Below the pieces are notes generated by a model. That model was not told the DNA's origin. It made no database searches and saw nothing but the letters and a program-made list of their open reading frames with translations. A DNA stretch of 64,000 nt from Gammaproteobacteria bacterium (GTDB lineage: Bacteria > Pseudomonadota > Gammaproteobacteria > GCA-001735895): assembly GCA_022340305.1 (NCBI GenBank), contig JAJDOF010000099.1:1-64000 (forward strand), written 5' to 3'. This document shows positions 1 to 8,062 of the stretch, one piece after another. Positions within the stretch are counted from its first letter, which is position 1, and each line of letters starts with the position of its first letter. The position numbers and the translations under genes were made by a program.

Positions 1-84
1 TAGAGCTGCCCAACGCGCGGCGCTGGCGTGCCCCCGGACGCCGGGATGTCGAGTATGGTTGGGGGCACCAGTACTGGTGACAGG

Positions 85-744
85 TTATTCTGAGATCGGC
101 TTGGCGGTGGTCAGACCCAGGATTTCCCAGTCTTGCATGCCACCGCGATACCACTTGATCTTGTGAGCGGGATAGCCAAAGCCCAGCAGATTCTTGATGT
201 TGTTGGGCGATTGCCCACACCACATGCCGTTACAGAACATGACCAGGGTGCGCGCATTGCGAAAATCCCACAGTCCTTCGAGATTTTGCGCGTTGAAGCG
301 TCGTTCGAGTATTTCGCCGATGGATATCGGGTCTGCGCCCTTGGAGGTGTCGAGGCTGGTCCAGGGAATGTTAATCGCCCCGGGAATAGTGCCCTTGGCG
401 ACCCAGGCCGGGGTGCGTGAGTCGATGACGACGATACTATTGTCGCCGGCGCTCATACGCTTCAGGTAATCCAGCATTTCGAGCTCGGCAATGGTTTCGA
501 CTCCGGGTGCCAGGGTGGCAGGCTGGATACAGAACGGCGGGCATTTGCGTGAAGTTTTGGCGAATGCCGGATTGACGGTATTCTTCTGGTTCTGGTTGCG
601 CATAATGCTGATATCGGCATCGCCGTGTTTGACGGCGACGCTCTCGATTTCCGCGGTAATATTGACTTCTGCAGCCTGTAGCTGAGAAATAGCGAGACTC
701 AGTCCCACCGAGGTTAGGATGATTAGAAATCGACTTGTGTTCAT
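85..744 (-). CDS. Periplasmic rhodanese-like domain protein
   Basis: The 219-residue protein starts with a signal peptide (about residues 1-25, ending QLQAA), so it is probably periplasmic. A rhodanese fold follows: the VVIDSR strand at 104-110, GAINIPW at 122-128 and an active-site loop with C171 in MFCNGMWCGQSP. A second cysteine (C176) lies in the loop, and a CPPFC pair sits at 68-72. These extra cysteines suggest redox or sulfur-relay chemistry rather than simple thiosulfate sulfurtransfer, which is inference. A GGAG motif lies about nine bases before the ATG. The next gene upstream on this strand is a small secreted protein about 100 bases away. The physiological substrate is unknown. 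Confidence 0.85.
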   Translation of the reverse strand: MNTSRFLIILTSVGLSLAISQLQAAEVNITAEIESVAVKHGDADISIMRNQNQKNTVNPAFAKTSRKCPPFCIQPATLAPGVETIAELEMLDYLKRMSAGDNSIVVIDSRTPAWVAKGTIPGAINIPWTSLDTSKGADPISIGEILERRFNAQNLEGLWDFRNARTLVMFCNGMWCGQSPNNIKNLLGFGYPAHKIKWYRGGMQDWEILGLTTAKPISE

Positions 745-780
745 GGACGGTAACTCCGCTATAACCGTAGGTTCTCGTGC

Positions 781-796
781 CAGGGCGGAGGCCCTG
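781..796 (-). terminator. Short GC hairpin between two minus-strand genes
   Basis: CAGGGC at 781-786 pairs perfectly with GCCCTG at 791-796 around a four-base loop. It lies between the small secreted protein gene and the rhodanese gene, both on the minus strand. There is no T-run after it, so intrinsic terminator function is weakly supported. Confidence 0.25.
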
Positions 797-845
797 CTTC
801 AGGAGCGAAGTATACCGCCTAAATACACTGTCGAACTATACCCAA

Positions 846-1145
846 TTACTGTTTCGGCATGATAATTGTATTCAGATCGATCGAATGCAGTACCGTCTGG
901 TATTCGAAATATACCCGGAAGCTGCCGTAAACCCATTCGGTGATGGGTGGTTCACCAACTGGGCCAAAACGATTGTCGGGTTCCCCAAACTTGTTGAGGA
1001 CGGCGTCCATACTTATGCCTCGCTTCGGTAACATCTGGGTCTCGGCAGTCGGTACGTGACCGGGGATCACCAGATTGTCGCCAGCGCTTGCAGCCTGCAT
1101 CGAGATGCTGGCGCCGAGAAGCAGCAAGAAAATTCCGCTACGCAT
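846..1145 (-). CDS. Small secreted protein of unknown function
   Basis: I chose the internal ATG at 1145 because GGAG sits eight bases before it and the protein then opens with a clean signal peptide (MRSGIFLLLL, cleavage near ASAG at about residue 22). The mature part is about 78 residues. It contains a GISMDAVLNKFGEPD segment, then TEWVYGSFRVYFEY and a short hydrophobic end. The motif of a helix followed by GEPD and then aromatic strands resembles small periplasmic beta-rich modules such as the SmpA/BamE fold, but there is no lipobox and I do not claim that family. No function can be assigned. It precedes the rhodanese gene on the same strand. Confidence 0.7.
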   Translation of the reverse strand: MRSGIFLLLLGASISMQAASAGDNLVIPGHVPTAETQMLPKRGISMDAVLNKFGEPDNRFGPVGEPPITEWVYGSFRVYFEYQTVLHSIDLNTIIMPKQ

Positions 1146-1433
1146 GTTGTTTTCTCCATGAGGCAATGCAACTAACTATAGCATCTCCTGATGAGCTGAC
1201 AAGCGTGCGTACAAGCGCATTTCACAACACTATTCTGCCGTGTTCGCGGCAAGGCCCAGCGTGGCCACAGGTGCTGCCACCAACCGGCTTGAGCAGGCCC
1301 GCTGCGTCCATTGTTTGTCGTAGGCCATAACCACGCCGGTTCGACGCCCGCACTACCGACAGTATCGAGAAATACAGGCCGATTGCGATGTCGGCGGTGG
1401 TGAGCAGGGCGCATTCATGGTTTAATCGCGCGC

Positions 1434-2681
1434 ATGAAATTGCCCCTGGAAATATTTATCGGCCTGCGTTACACGCGGGCCAAGCGCCGCAATCATTTTA
1501 TCTCGTTCATCTCGATGATTTCGATGTTGGGTATCGCTCTTGGCGTGATGGCGTTGATCGTCGTGCTGTCGGTCATGAATGGATTCGAGAAGGAATTGCG
1601 CGGGCGGATCCTGGGTATGGTATCGCATGTCACCGTGACCAGTTTTCGCGGGCCGCTACAGGAATGGGAAGCCCTGCGCATGCAATCCCTGCAACAACCC
1701 CATGTCATCGGTGCCGCGCCTTACACCGAAGCGGAAGCGATGATCAGCAACCTGTCTTCAGTCAGCGGTGCGCTTATTCGTGGCATCGATCCGAGCTATG
1801 AAAAGACTGTTTCCGAGATTCATGAAAACATGAAATTTGGCAGCCTCGATGACCTGGTCGCCGGTGAATATGGGATTGTCCTCGGCAGCGGGCTCGCCAA
1901 CACGCTGGACGTGGTGCCGGGAGATCGTGTCACCATGATTACCCCGCAGGCGACCGCCTCCCCGGTCGGTTTCTTGCCGCGCCTGAGACGATTTCGAGTG
2001 GTCGGTATTTTCGAGATAGGCGTCTATGAATACGATCGCAGCAGCGCGCTAATTAATTTCGAGGATGCCAGTCGCCTGTTTCGTATGGACGGTGGTGTCA
2101 GCGGGGTACGCCTCAAGCTTGACGACCTCGACCTGGCGCCGCAGGTCAGGAGCGAGCTCAAGCAGCAAATCGGACTGGAATACTGGGTATCCGACTGGAC
2201 CTTGCGGCACAGCAATTATTTCAAGGCGGTACGCACCGAAAAGACCGTGATGTTCATCATCCTCTCGCTGATTGTTGCGGTAGCGGCATTCAATATCGTC
2301 TCGACCCTGGTGATGGTGGTGACCGACAAGCAATCCGATATCGCCATATTGCGTACCCTGGGCATGTCGCCGACCTCGATCATGTGGGTGTTTATGGTGC
2401 AGGGAACCCTGATCGGACTCATCGGCATGCTGATAGGGCTCGCCAGTGGCGTTACCATCGCCGCGCATATCGATACTATCGTGCCGGCACTGGAGCAGTT
2501 TTTTCACACCCAGTTTTTGCCGCGGGGTGTCTACCCGATCACCGATCTGCCTTCCGAGATGAAACAGTCGGACGTGATCAAAATTTCGCTGCTGTCTTTC
2601 GGTATATCGATCGTGGCAACCCTTTACCCGGCAATGCGGGCATCGCGCACCCGGCCGGCGGAAGCCCTGCGCTATGAGTGA
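1434..2681 (+). CDS. Lipoprotein-releasing ABC transporter permease (LolC/LolE family)
   Basis: This 415-residue inner-membrane permease has the family layout: one transmembrane helix at about 24-48 (after LRYTRAKRRNHFISFISMISM), a periplasmic MacB/LolC-type domain of about 220 residues, and three helices in the C-terminal 150 residues. With LolD it extracts mature lipoproteins from the inner membrane and passes them to LolA. It overlaps lolD by eight bases, so the two are translationally linked. Only one permease gene accompanies lolD here, whereas E. coli has lolC and lolE. The product may therefore work as a homodimer, as in LolF-type systems, unless a second permease is elsewhere. I leave the symbol blank because LolC, LolE and LolF cannot be told apart by eye. 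Confidence 0.92.
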   Translation: MKLPLEIFIGLRYTRAKRRNHFISFISMISMLGIALGVMALIVVLSVMNGFEKELRGRILGMVSHVTVTSFRGPLQEWEALRMQSLQQPHVIGAAPYTEAEAMISNLSSVSGALIRGIDPSYEKTVSEIHENMKFGSLDDLVAGEYGIVLGSGLANTLDVVPGDRVTMITPQATASPVGFLPRLRRFRVVGIFEIGVYEYDRSSALINFEDASRLFRMDGGVSGVRLKLDDLDLAPQVRSELKQQIGLEYWVSDWTLRHSNYFKAVRTEKTVMFIILSLIVAVAAFNIVSTLVMVVTDKQSDIAILRTLGMSPTSIMWVFMVQGTLIGLIGMLIGLASGVTIAAHIDTIVPALEQFFHTQFLPRGVYPITDLPSEMKQSDVIKISLLSFGISIVATLYPAMRASRTRPAEALRYE

Positions 2682-3375
2682 TAGTGCCGAGCCGCCGATC
2701 GCGGTAATCGAAGCCAGTTCGGTGTGCAAAAGATTCCGTCAGGGAAAGCTCGATGTCGACGTGCTGAAGGGCATTGATTTCAATGTAGCCGCCGGTGAAA
2801 GTCACGCCATCCTCGGTGCCTCGGGAACCGGGAAATCGACGCTCATGCATTTGTTGGGTGGGCTCGATCACGTCAGCAGCGGCGAAATCCGCATAACCGG
2901 CCAGAGTTTGACGCAACTGTCCGAAGCCGAGCTGGGCAAGCTGCGAAATCGCCGCCTGGGATTTATTTACCAGTTTCATCATCTGCTGCCGGAATTCAGC
3001 GCGCTGGAAAATATTGCGATGCCGCTGTTGATTCGAGGTGCCGAGTTTGCTGCTGCGCGCGGGCAGGCACAAGACTGGCTCGCCCGGGTTGGGCTGGAAT
3101 CGCGCGCCGAACACAAGCCGGGGGAATTGTCTGGTGGCGAACGCCAGCGTGTGGCGCTGGCGCGGGCGCTGGTGACTCGCCCTGACTGCCTGCTGGCCGA
3201 TGAACCCACCGGTAACCTGGACCAGGAGACCGCGACGCAAATGCTCGAACTGATGCTCGATTTGAACCGTCAGATCGATACCGCGCTGGTGGTCGTCACC
3301 CATGATCTCGCCATCGCCAGGCGCATGCAGCATCGTTGGCGCATGCAAAACGGACTGCTCACCGCCGAAGCCTGA
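2674..3375 (+). CDS. lolD: Lipoprotein-releasing system ATP-binding protein LolD
   Basis: A 233-residue ABC ATPase, the normal LolD length. Walker A GASGTGKST is at 48-56, the LSGGE signature at 152-156 and Walker B CLLADE at 172-177, followed by PTGNLD. The LGGLDHVSSG segment after Walker A and the FIYQFHHLLPEFSALENI region are typical of the LolD/MacB branch. It energises the preceding permease for lipoprotein release from the inner membrane. Its start overlaps the end of the permease gene by eight bases. It ends 41 bases before a convergent membrane-protein gene, with a hairpin in between. Confidence 0.95.
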   Translation: MSDSAEPPIAVIEASSVCKRFRQGKLDVDVLKGIDFNVAAGESHAILGASGTGKSTLMHLLGGLDHVSSGEIRITGQSLTQLSEAELGKLRNRRLGFIYQFHHLLPEFSALENIAMPLLIRGAEFAAARGQAQDWLARVGLESRAEHKPGELSGGERQRVALARALVTRPDCLLADEPTGNLDQETATQMLELMLDLNRQIDTALVVVTHDLAIARRMQHRWRMQNGLLTAEA

Positions 3376-3387
3376 CCCCGCTGAGAA

Positions 3388-3412
3388 CCAGGGCATTCAA
3401 GGTTCGCCCTGG
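3388..3412. terminator. Hairpin between convergent genes
   Basis: CCAGGGC (3388-3394) pairs with GCCCTGG (3406-3412) around an 11-base loop, in the gap between lolD and the convergent gene ending at 3417. The position fits a two-way transcription stop. No strong T-run follows on either strand. Confidence 0.4.
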
Positions 3413-3416
3413 GGGG

Positions 3417-4031
3417 CTATGCGCCCAACTGTAACCTGAGGAAGCTGCAGTAAATCATCATCACCGGCACTTGTAACACCAGGTAAAGGGCGTCCGCTAC
3501 CAGGCGAATACTGCCCTGGATTGCATATTTTTCATCCAGCCAGCGAGACAGGTACAGACTGCCCCGGCGCGTTGCCAAATAGGCCAGCAACAGGTAGCCG
3601 ACTATTTTCAACTGGGTAGCAAGTGATGGCAGCAGTTGCAAGCTGTCGACCCTGTCGGCGTATTGCCAACTGAACACCAGTGCAATCGTCAGAATGCTTT
3701 GTATCGGCAAAGCGAATACGGGGTGGCTTACCACAGGGATAAAGGCCAACATCAGGCCGGCAAAGAATAAGATGTTGAGCAGGTCATTGAACTGTCCCTG
3801 GTGGCCGAGCACCATCCAGAAATCGATACTGCTGGATTGTCCATCGATGGCGGGATAGACCAGGCTGACGACGCTGAGTAGCACCAGGATGCGAATCATC
3901 GGACAAGCGATGTGACCCGCTATCCATACCGTGGCATGAACGTCCCGCACCTTGTGCAACAACCACAGACACAGCCCACTGCCGACACTAACGCTGGCCA
4001 GTGTCAACAGTATTGCCCAGAACGGATTCAC
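3417..4031 (-). CDS. Uncharacterised multi-spanning membrane protein
   Basis: I placed the start at the GTG at 4031, two bases past the stop codon of the upstream DUF2062 gene, because the longer reading frame would add 27 hydrophilic residues that overlap that gene. The product of about 204 residues is mostly hydrophobic, with perhaps six helices (WAILLTLASVSVGSG, IRILVLLSVVSLVYP, LLNILFFAGLMLAFIPVV, ILTIALVFSWQYA, a segment near LKIVGYLLLAYLA, and LYLVLQVPVMMIY). I do not recognise the family. Translational coupling to DUF2062 suggests a related envelope role. Confidence 0.65.
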   Translation of the reverse strand: MNPFWAILLTLASVSVGSGLCLWLLHKVRDVHATVWIAGHIACPMIRILVLLSVVSLVYPAIDGQSSSIDFWMVLGHQGQFNDLLNILFFAGLMLAFIPVVSHPVFALPIQSILTIALVFSWQYADRVDSLQLLPSLATQLKIVGYLLLAYLATRRGSLYLSRWLDEKYAIQGSIRLVADALYLVLQVPVMMIYCSFLRLQLGA

Positions 4032-4033
4032 GG

Positions 4034-4573
4034 TTACTGCAGTTTGTTGCGCTTGCGGTTGTGCAAACGTTCGGCGCGGTCCCGGATGTGACTCAGAATA
4101 TGCAGATGCCACAGGACGCGAACCAGGATAAACGCGGCCAGCGCAGATATCAGGCCGAGAATCAGGCAGCCAAGCAAAAAAGGTTGCCAGATGGCCACAA
4201 GTTCAGTCAGCAACCAGTCGAAACTGAGCTCGAAGTCGAATCCGCCCGGTTGCTCACCCAGAATCTCCACCCCGACCAGGTAGCAGAAATAATACATCGG
4301 TCCCATGGTGAGCGGATTGCTGACCCAGACCATCGGTACCGTAATCAGGATGTTCACACGCATCCATACGGCCGCCGCCGCCGCGATCAGCATCTGGAAC
4401 GGAACCGGAATAAACGCGCAAAAGATCCCCAGCGCAACTGCCAGCGAGCAGGTGCGTCGATTGATATGCCACAACGACGGATCTTGTAACCGCGGACCAA
4501 GTAGCTTGATCCAGCGATTATGGATGATGACGTCAGGATGTGGCAAAAATTTGCGTAGGAACTTCTTTGCCAT
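4034..4573 (-). CDS. DUF2062 membrane protein
   Basis: A 179-residue protein of the DUF2062 family. It has a basic N-terminus, the conserved stretch NRRTCSLAVALGIFCAFIPVPFQMLIAAAAA around 38-67, then RVNILITVPMVWVSNPLTMGPMYY, and C-terminal helices ending in a basic tail (RAERLHNRKRNK). Genes of this family sit between lol and comEC genes in several gammaproteobacteria, as here. It diverges from comEC with an 80-base gap that should hold both promoters. The biochemical function is unknown. Confidence 0.85.
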   Translation of the reverse strand: MAKKFLRKFLPHPDVIIHNRWIKLLGPRLQDPSLWHINRRTCSLAVALGIFCAFIPVPFQMLIAAAAAVWMRVNILITVPMVWVSNPLTMGPMYYFCYLVGVEILGEQPGGFDFELSFDWLLTELVAIWQPFLLGCLILGLISALAAFILVRVLWHLHILSHIRDRAERLHNRKRNKLQ

Positions 4574-4652
4574 GATCGTTGTATTATCAGCACTAATTCA
4601 ATATTCTGCAAAGAGTTGGATCACTTAACAGGGAAACGAGGGCAGGGATTGC

Positions 4653-6938
4653 ATGCCTTTACACGCGTTAGCCATATTATTGGGCGCGCTACTCGCGTTT
4701 TATGGAAATCAGCCGCAGGATTCATTCTGGTCGGCCTATGTTCCGTTGCTGCTGCTGTTATTTCGCTTTTGCCCGGATTACCGCTTCATCTGCCTGCTGG
4801 CAACTGGTTTATTGTGGTGCAATATTGCGATCCACACGAATTTATCTCACCGCCTGGCCGACAATTTCGATAATCGTGAACTGTTGTGCAGTGCGATCAT
4901 TGCTGACATTCCCCGCGTCGATGACGAGCGTATCAGCCTGCTGCTGGAAGATCTGCATATCGACTCTTACCCGGCGGCGATACCTCGTCGAGTAAGCCTG
5001 AACTGGTACCAGGTCGAACAGATTCCAGCTACCGGCGAGCGTTGGCAATTTCTAATGCGCCTGCGCCAGCCACGCGGCCACCTGAATCCTGCCGGCTTCG
5101 ACTACGAGGCCTGGCAATTTGTGCGCGCGGTCGATGCGACTGGCTATGTCCTCGACTCGAAACAAAACCACCGACTCGCCACGGCGTCATCATGGAGTAT
5201 TGCCGCGATGCGCTCCAGGCTGGCAGGCAATATCGATCGCGATTGTGCCCATTGCCGGCATGCCGGATTGATCAAGGCACTGGCGCTCGGGTTTCGGGGT
5301 GATATCGATCCGCACTCGCGGCGCTTGCTGCAGTCAACCGGCACCGCACATCTATTGGCGATTTCCGGGTTACACATCGCTATGGTGGCGTGGTTGTTTT
5401 ACGCGATCGGGCAACGTGGCTGGCGTCTGGGCGGTTATCTCGGCGGTATCAATCAACGCGATATGGCGTCGCTATGCGCATTGATTGCGGCCATTGGCTA
5501 CGCGGCACTGGCCGGGTTTAGCCTGCCGACGCTGCGCGCGCTGATCATGCTCGTGATGGTGCTCATCGCTCAGCAACTGCATCATAAAATTAATTTGCTG
5601 CAGGCAATTTCGCTGGCGTCGATCGTGGTGCTGATTTTCGATCCAATGGCGTTGGGATCGGCGTCATTCTGGCTGAGCTTCGGTGCCATATTGATCATTG
5701 CCTTTGTGCAGTTTCGGCTGGCGAACGGGATCAGTGGCTGGCGCCAGCTACTGGTATTGCAGACTTACTTTGTTGTGTTGTTTGCCCCGCTGGGCGTGAT
5801 TATTTTTGGCCAGATCAGTTTTGCCGGGTTGCCGGCCAACCTGGTCGCCATTCCATCGCTCAGCCTGTTGATCCTGCCGCTCGTGCTGGCTGCCAGCCTG
5901 TTGTCGTTGCTGTGGTCGGCGGGGGCGTCGCTGTTGTTCTCCCTGGCCGACCGCTTGCTTGAATATCTATTTAACTACCTCGAGCTGCTGCTGGTAGCCG
6001 GATTGCAGTCGATTGTCGTCGACGCCTATCCACCGCTGCTGGTATTGCTCGTGCTCGCCGTCAGCGTCTTCCTGCTGCTACCACGACTGCCGTGGCTCGG
6101 CGCTGTGGCGCTCGCGATACTGGGTGTGGTGTTATGCTGGCAGCCGGCACGGCTCGAACACGGCGAGTATGAACTGCTGGTACTCGATGTTGGCATGGGT
6201 AGCTCGGTATTGCTGCGAACCCGGCATCACAGCCTGGTCTATGACTTTGGTCCGGGCCGCAAGAACCGCTTCAGTGCTGCCGAACGCGCCCTGTTACCGG
6301 TCATGCGACGCCTGGGAATTGGCGACGCCGATCTACTGGTCGTCAGCCATGTAGACCAGGATCACAGTGGCGGTTTGTACTCATTTATCGGTAACTACCG
6401 GTGGCCGCAACTATTGAGTGGTACCCCGCAGGAGCTGCGCTCGAGATTTGCTCTGCCGCACCGGGTGCGTTCCTGCCACGGGTATCCTGACTGGACCTGG
6501 GATGGAGTCACTTTTCGCTTTCTGGTAACTGCAGGCACCGACGGTAGCACCAATAACCGCTCCTGTATTCTACAGGTGATCGGCCACCATCGTCTGTTGC
6601 TGCCCGGTGATATCGAGGCCGCTCAGGAAAGTCGGCTGGTCGCGGCTTACGGCAAAGAACTGGCCGCAGACATTCTGCTGGCACCGCATCATGGCAGTAG
6701 CACTTCGTCGAGCCGGCCTTTTATCGATCGGGTGGGACCGGGGCAGGTGGTATTCACCCTGGCGCGAAACAATCGCTGGGGGTTCCCGGTTGGGGCGGTG
6801 ACTGCACGCTACCAGGCAATCGGAGCGCGCATTTTTCGCAGTGACCAGGATGGAGCGATTCGCTTCACCAGCGCGGTCGGGGAGCTGCACGTGGACACGC
6901 TACGCAACCCGCCGCAGCGTATCTGGCGGCGATGGTAA
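4653..6938 (+). CDS. comEC: ComEC/Rec2 DNA uptake channel
   Basis: The 761-residue protein has the ComEC layout: N-terminal helices, an OB-like DUF4131 region (about 60-160), the competence domain with many helices (ALALGFRGDIDPHSRRLLQSTGTAHLLAISGLHIAMV near 205-245), and a C-terminal metallo-beta-lactamase-like domain (about 500-750) with the metal motif SHVDQDHSGG at 565-574. It forms the inner-membrane channel for single-stranded DNA during transformation. An AGGG motif lies just before the ATG. ExbB, ExbD and MsbA follow on the same strand, an order seen in other gammaproteobacteria. No pilus competence genes are in the window. Confidence 0.95.
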   Translation: MPLHALAILLGALLAFYGNQPQDSFWSAYVPLLLLLFRFCPDYRFICLLATGLLWCNIAIHTNLSHRLADNFDNRELLCSAIIADIPRVDDERISLLLEDLHIDSYPAAIPRRVSLNWYQVEQIPATGERWQFLMRLRQPRGHLNPAGFDYEAWQFVRAVDATGYVLDSKQNHRLATASSWSIAAMRSRLAGNIDRDCAHCRHAGLIKALALGFRGDIDPHSRRLLQSTGTAHLLAISGLHIAMVAWLFYAIGQRGWRLGGYLGGINQRDMASLCALIAAIGYAALAGFSLPTLRALIMLVMVLIAQQLHHKINLLQAISLASIVVLIFDPMALGSASFWLSFGAILIIAFVQFRLANGISGWRQLLVLQTYFVVLFAPLGVIIFGQISFAGLPANLVAIPSLSLLILPLVLAASLLSLLWSAGASLLFSLADRLLEYLFNYLELLLVAGLQSIVVDAYPPLLVLLVLAVSVFLLLPRLPWLGAVALAILGVVLCWQPARLEHGEYELLVLDVGMGSSVLLRTRHHSLVYDFGPGRKNRFSAAERALLPVMRRLGIGDADLLVVSHVDQDHSGGLYSFIGNYRWPQLLSGTPQELRSRFALPHRVRSCHGYPDWTWDGVTFRFLVTAGTDGSTNNRSCILQVIGHHRLLLPGDIEAAQESRLVAAYGKELAADILLAPHHGSSTSSSRPFIDRVGPGQVVFTLARNNRWGFPVGAVTARYQAIGARIFRSDQDGAIRFTSAVGELHVDTLRNPPQRIWRRW

Positions 6939-6990
6939 TAAGCGGCCTGTCACAGTATGATGTGCGGCATTTATTTCTGAGGAAGAAAGC

Positions 6991-7608
6991 GTGTTTGAAC
7001 TGGTTCAGGCAGGAGGCTGGCTGATGGTCCCGATACTGATGTGTTCGGTCATCGCCGCGGCTATTGTTGCCGAAAGACTGTGGACTCTGCGGCAAAAGAA
7101 AGTGATCCCGACAAAGCTGTTAACCGGTATCTGGAATCTACTCAGTAACGATGCCCTGACCGATCAGCATATCAGTGAGATCGAAAATGGTTCGCCGCTG
7201 GGCAGGGTGCTGGCTGCCGGCCTGATCAATCGACACCTGTCGCGGGACCTGATTCGCGAAAGTATCGAAGAAAACGGTCGCCACGTGGTGCACGAAATGG
7301 AACGTTTTATGAATACACTGGGTACCATCTCGACCATTGCGCCGCTGTTGGGGTTGCTCGGTACCGTTATCGGAATGATCAAGGTCTTCACCGCGATCAC
7401 GGTCATCGGTGTCGGCGATCCGGCGCAACTGGCAGGGGGTATCTCCGAAGCCCTGATTACGACTGCCGCCGGATTGTCGGTGGCAATACCCAGCCTCATA
7501 TTTCATCGTCACCTGAAGCGCAAGATCGATGAACTGGTGGTGGCGATGGAACAGGAAGCCATGAAACTGGTTGAATTTCTGCACGGCGATCGCAAACAGC
7601 TTGGCTGA
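6991..7608 (+). CDS. exbB: ExbB/TolQ-family proton channel subunit
   Basis: A 205-residue inner-membrane protein starting at GTG with GAGGAAG upstream. It has three helices: one near the N-terminus (LMVPILMCSVIAAAIVAERLW) and two in the C-terminal half. Between them is the conserved signature NTLGTISTIAPLLGLLGTVIGMIKVF, followed by GISEALITTAAGLSVAIPSL. With ExbD it forms a proton-driven motor. In this genomic position (comEC-exbB-exbD-lpxK) it is an ExbB paralogue of unknown partner rather than a clear TonB system, since no tonB is adjacent. Four bases separate it from exbD. Confidence 0.9.
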   Translation: MFELVQAGGWLMVPILMCSVIAAAIVAERLWTLRQKKVIPTKLLTGIWNLLSNDALTDQHISEIENGSPLGRVLAAGLINRHLSRDLIRESIEENGRHVVHEMERFMNTLGTISTIAPLLGLLGTVIGMIKVFTAITVIGVGDPAQLAGGISEALITTAAGLSVAIPSLIFHRHLKRKIDELVVAMEQEAMKLVEFLHGDRKQLG

Positions 7609-7612
7609 TACG

Positions 7613-8029
7613 ATGAACTTTCAAAACCGTAGCACCGAGGAAGATGTCAATATCAACCTGACACCGTTGATCGACGTGGTTTTTCTGTTGTTGATCTTTT
7701 TCATGGTATCGACCACCTTCGATACCACCGCGCAGTTGAAGATCAAATTGCCCGAGGCGAGCACAACACAAGCGCCGGAGACAGCTCAGCAGATCAACCT
7801 GATGATCGATGGCAAAGGTAGTTTTTTCGTCAATTCCCGCGAGCTTACCAACAACCGGAGCGCTACCTTGAAGGCTGCATTGGAGCGCAGCCTGAGCAAC
7901 GGCATGACTGCAGTCGTGATACAGTCCGATGCAGCTTCGCCGGTACAGTCGCTGGTGACGGCAATGGATGTCGTTGGGCAACTCGGTTTTTCACAGGTGT
8001 CCATAGCTACCACACGTCCCATCGAATAA
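7613..8029 (+). CDS. exbD: ExbD/TolR-family proton channel subunit
   Basis: I chose the ATG at 7613 (MNFQNRSTEED) because it lies just after the exbB stop codon and gives the usual ExbD length of 138 residues. A longer frame would overlap exbB. It has a short cytoplasmic tail, one helix (LTPLIDVVFLLLIFFMVSTTF) containing the conserved proton-carrying Asp of LIDVV, and a periplasmic domain of about 95 residues. It partners ExbB. The next gene, the msbA-lpxK fusion, begins 33 bases downstream. Confidence 0.92.
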   Translation: MNFQNRSTEEDVNINLTPLIDVVFLLLIFFMVSTTFDTTAQLKIKLPEASTTQAPETAQQINLMIDGKGSFFVNSRELTNNRSATLKAALERSLSNGMTAVVIQSDAASPVQSLVTAMDVVGQLGFSQVSIATTRPIE

Positions 8030-8062
8030 TCGGTTGCGTACCGTTAGTGAGATTGTTAAGTC

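Noticed and set aside
29..67. TGCCCCC and GGGGGCA as a terminator for the rhodanese gene
   Set aside because: The loop is 25 bases and there is no T-run; chance pairing in GC-rich DNA is likely.
1167..1433. Possible tRNA or small gene in the gap before the Lol permease
   Set aside because: A GGTTCGA-like stretch is present but no cloverleaf arms can be drawn, and the short frames have no start signals.
2578..3396. Long open frame (272 codons) on the strand opposite lolD
   Set aside because: It lies antisense to lolC/E and lolD, has no recognisable domain and is rich in His, Arg and Gln as expected for a shadow of a GC-rich gene.
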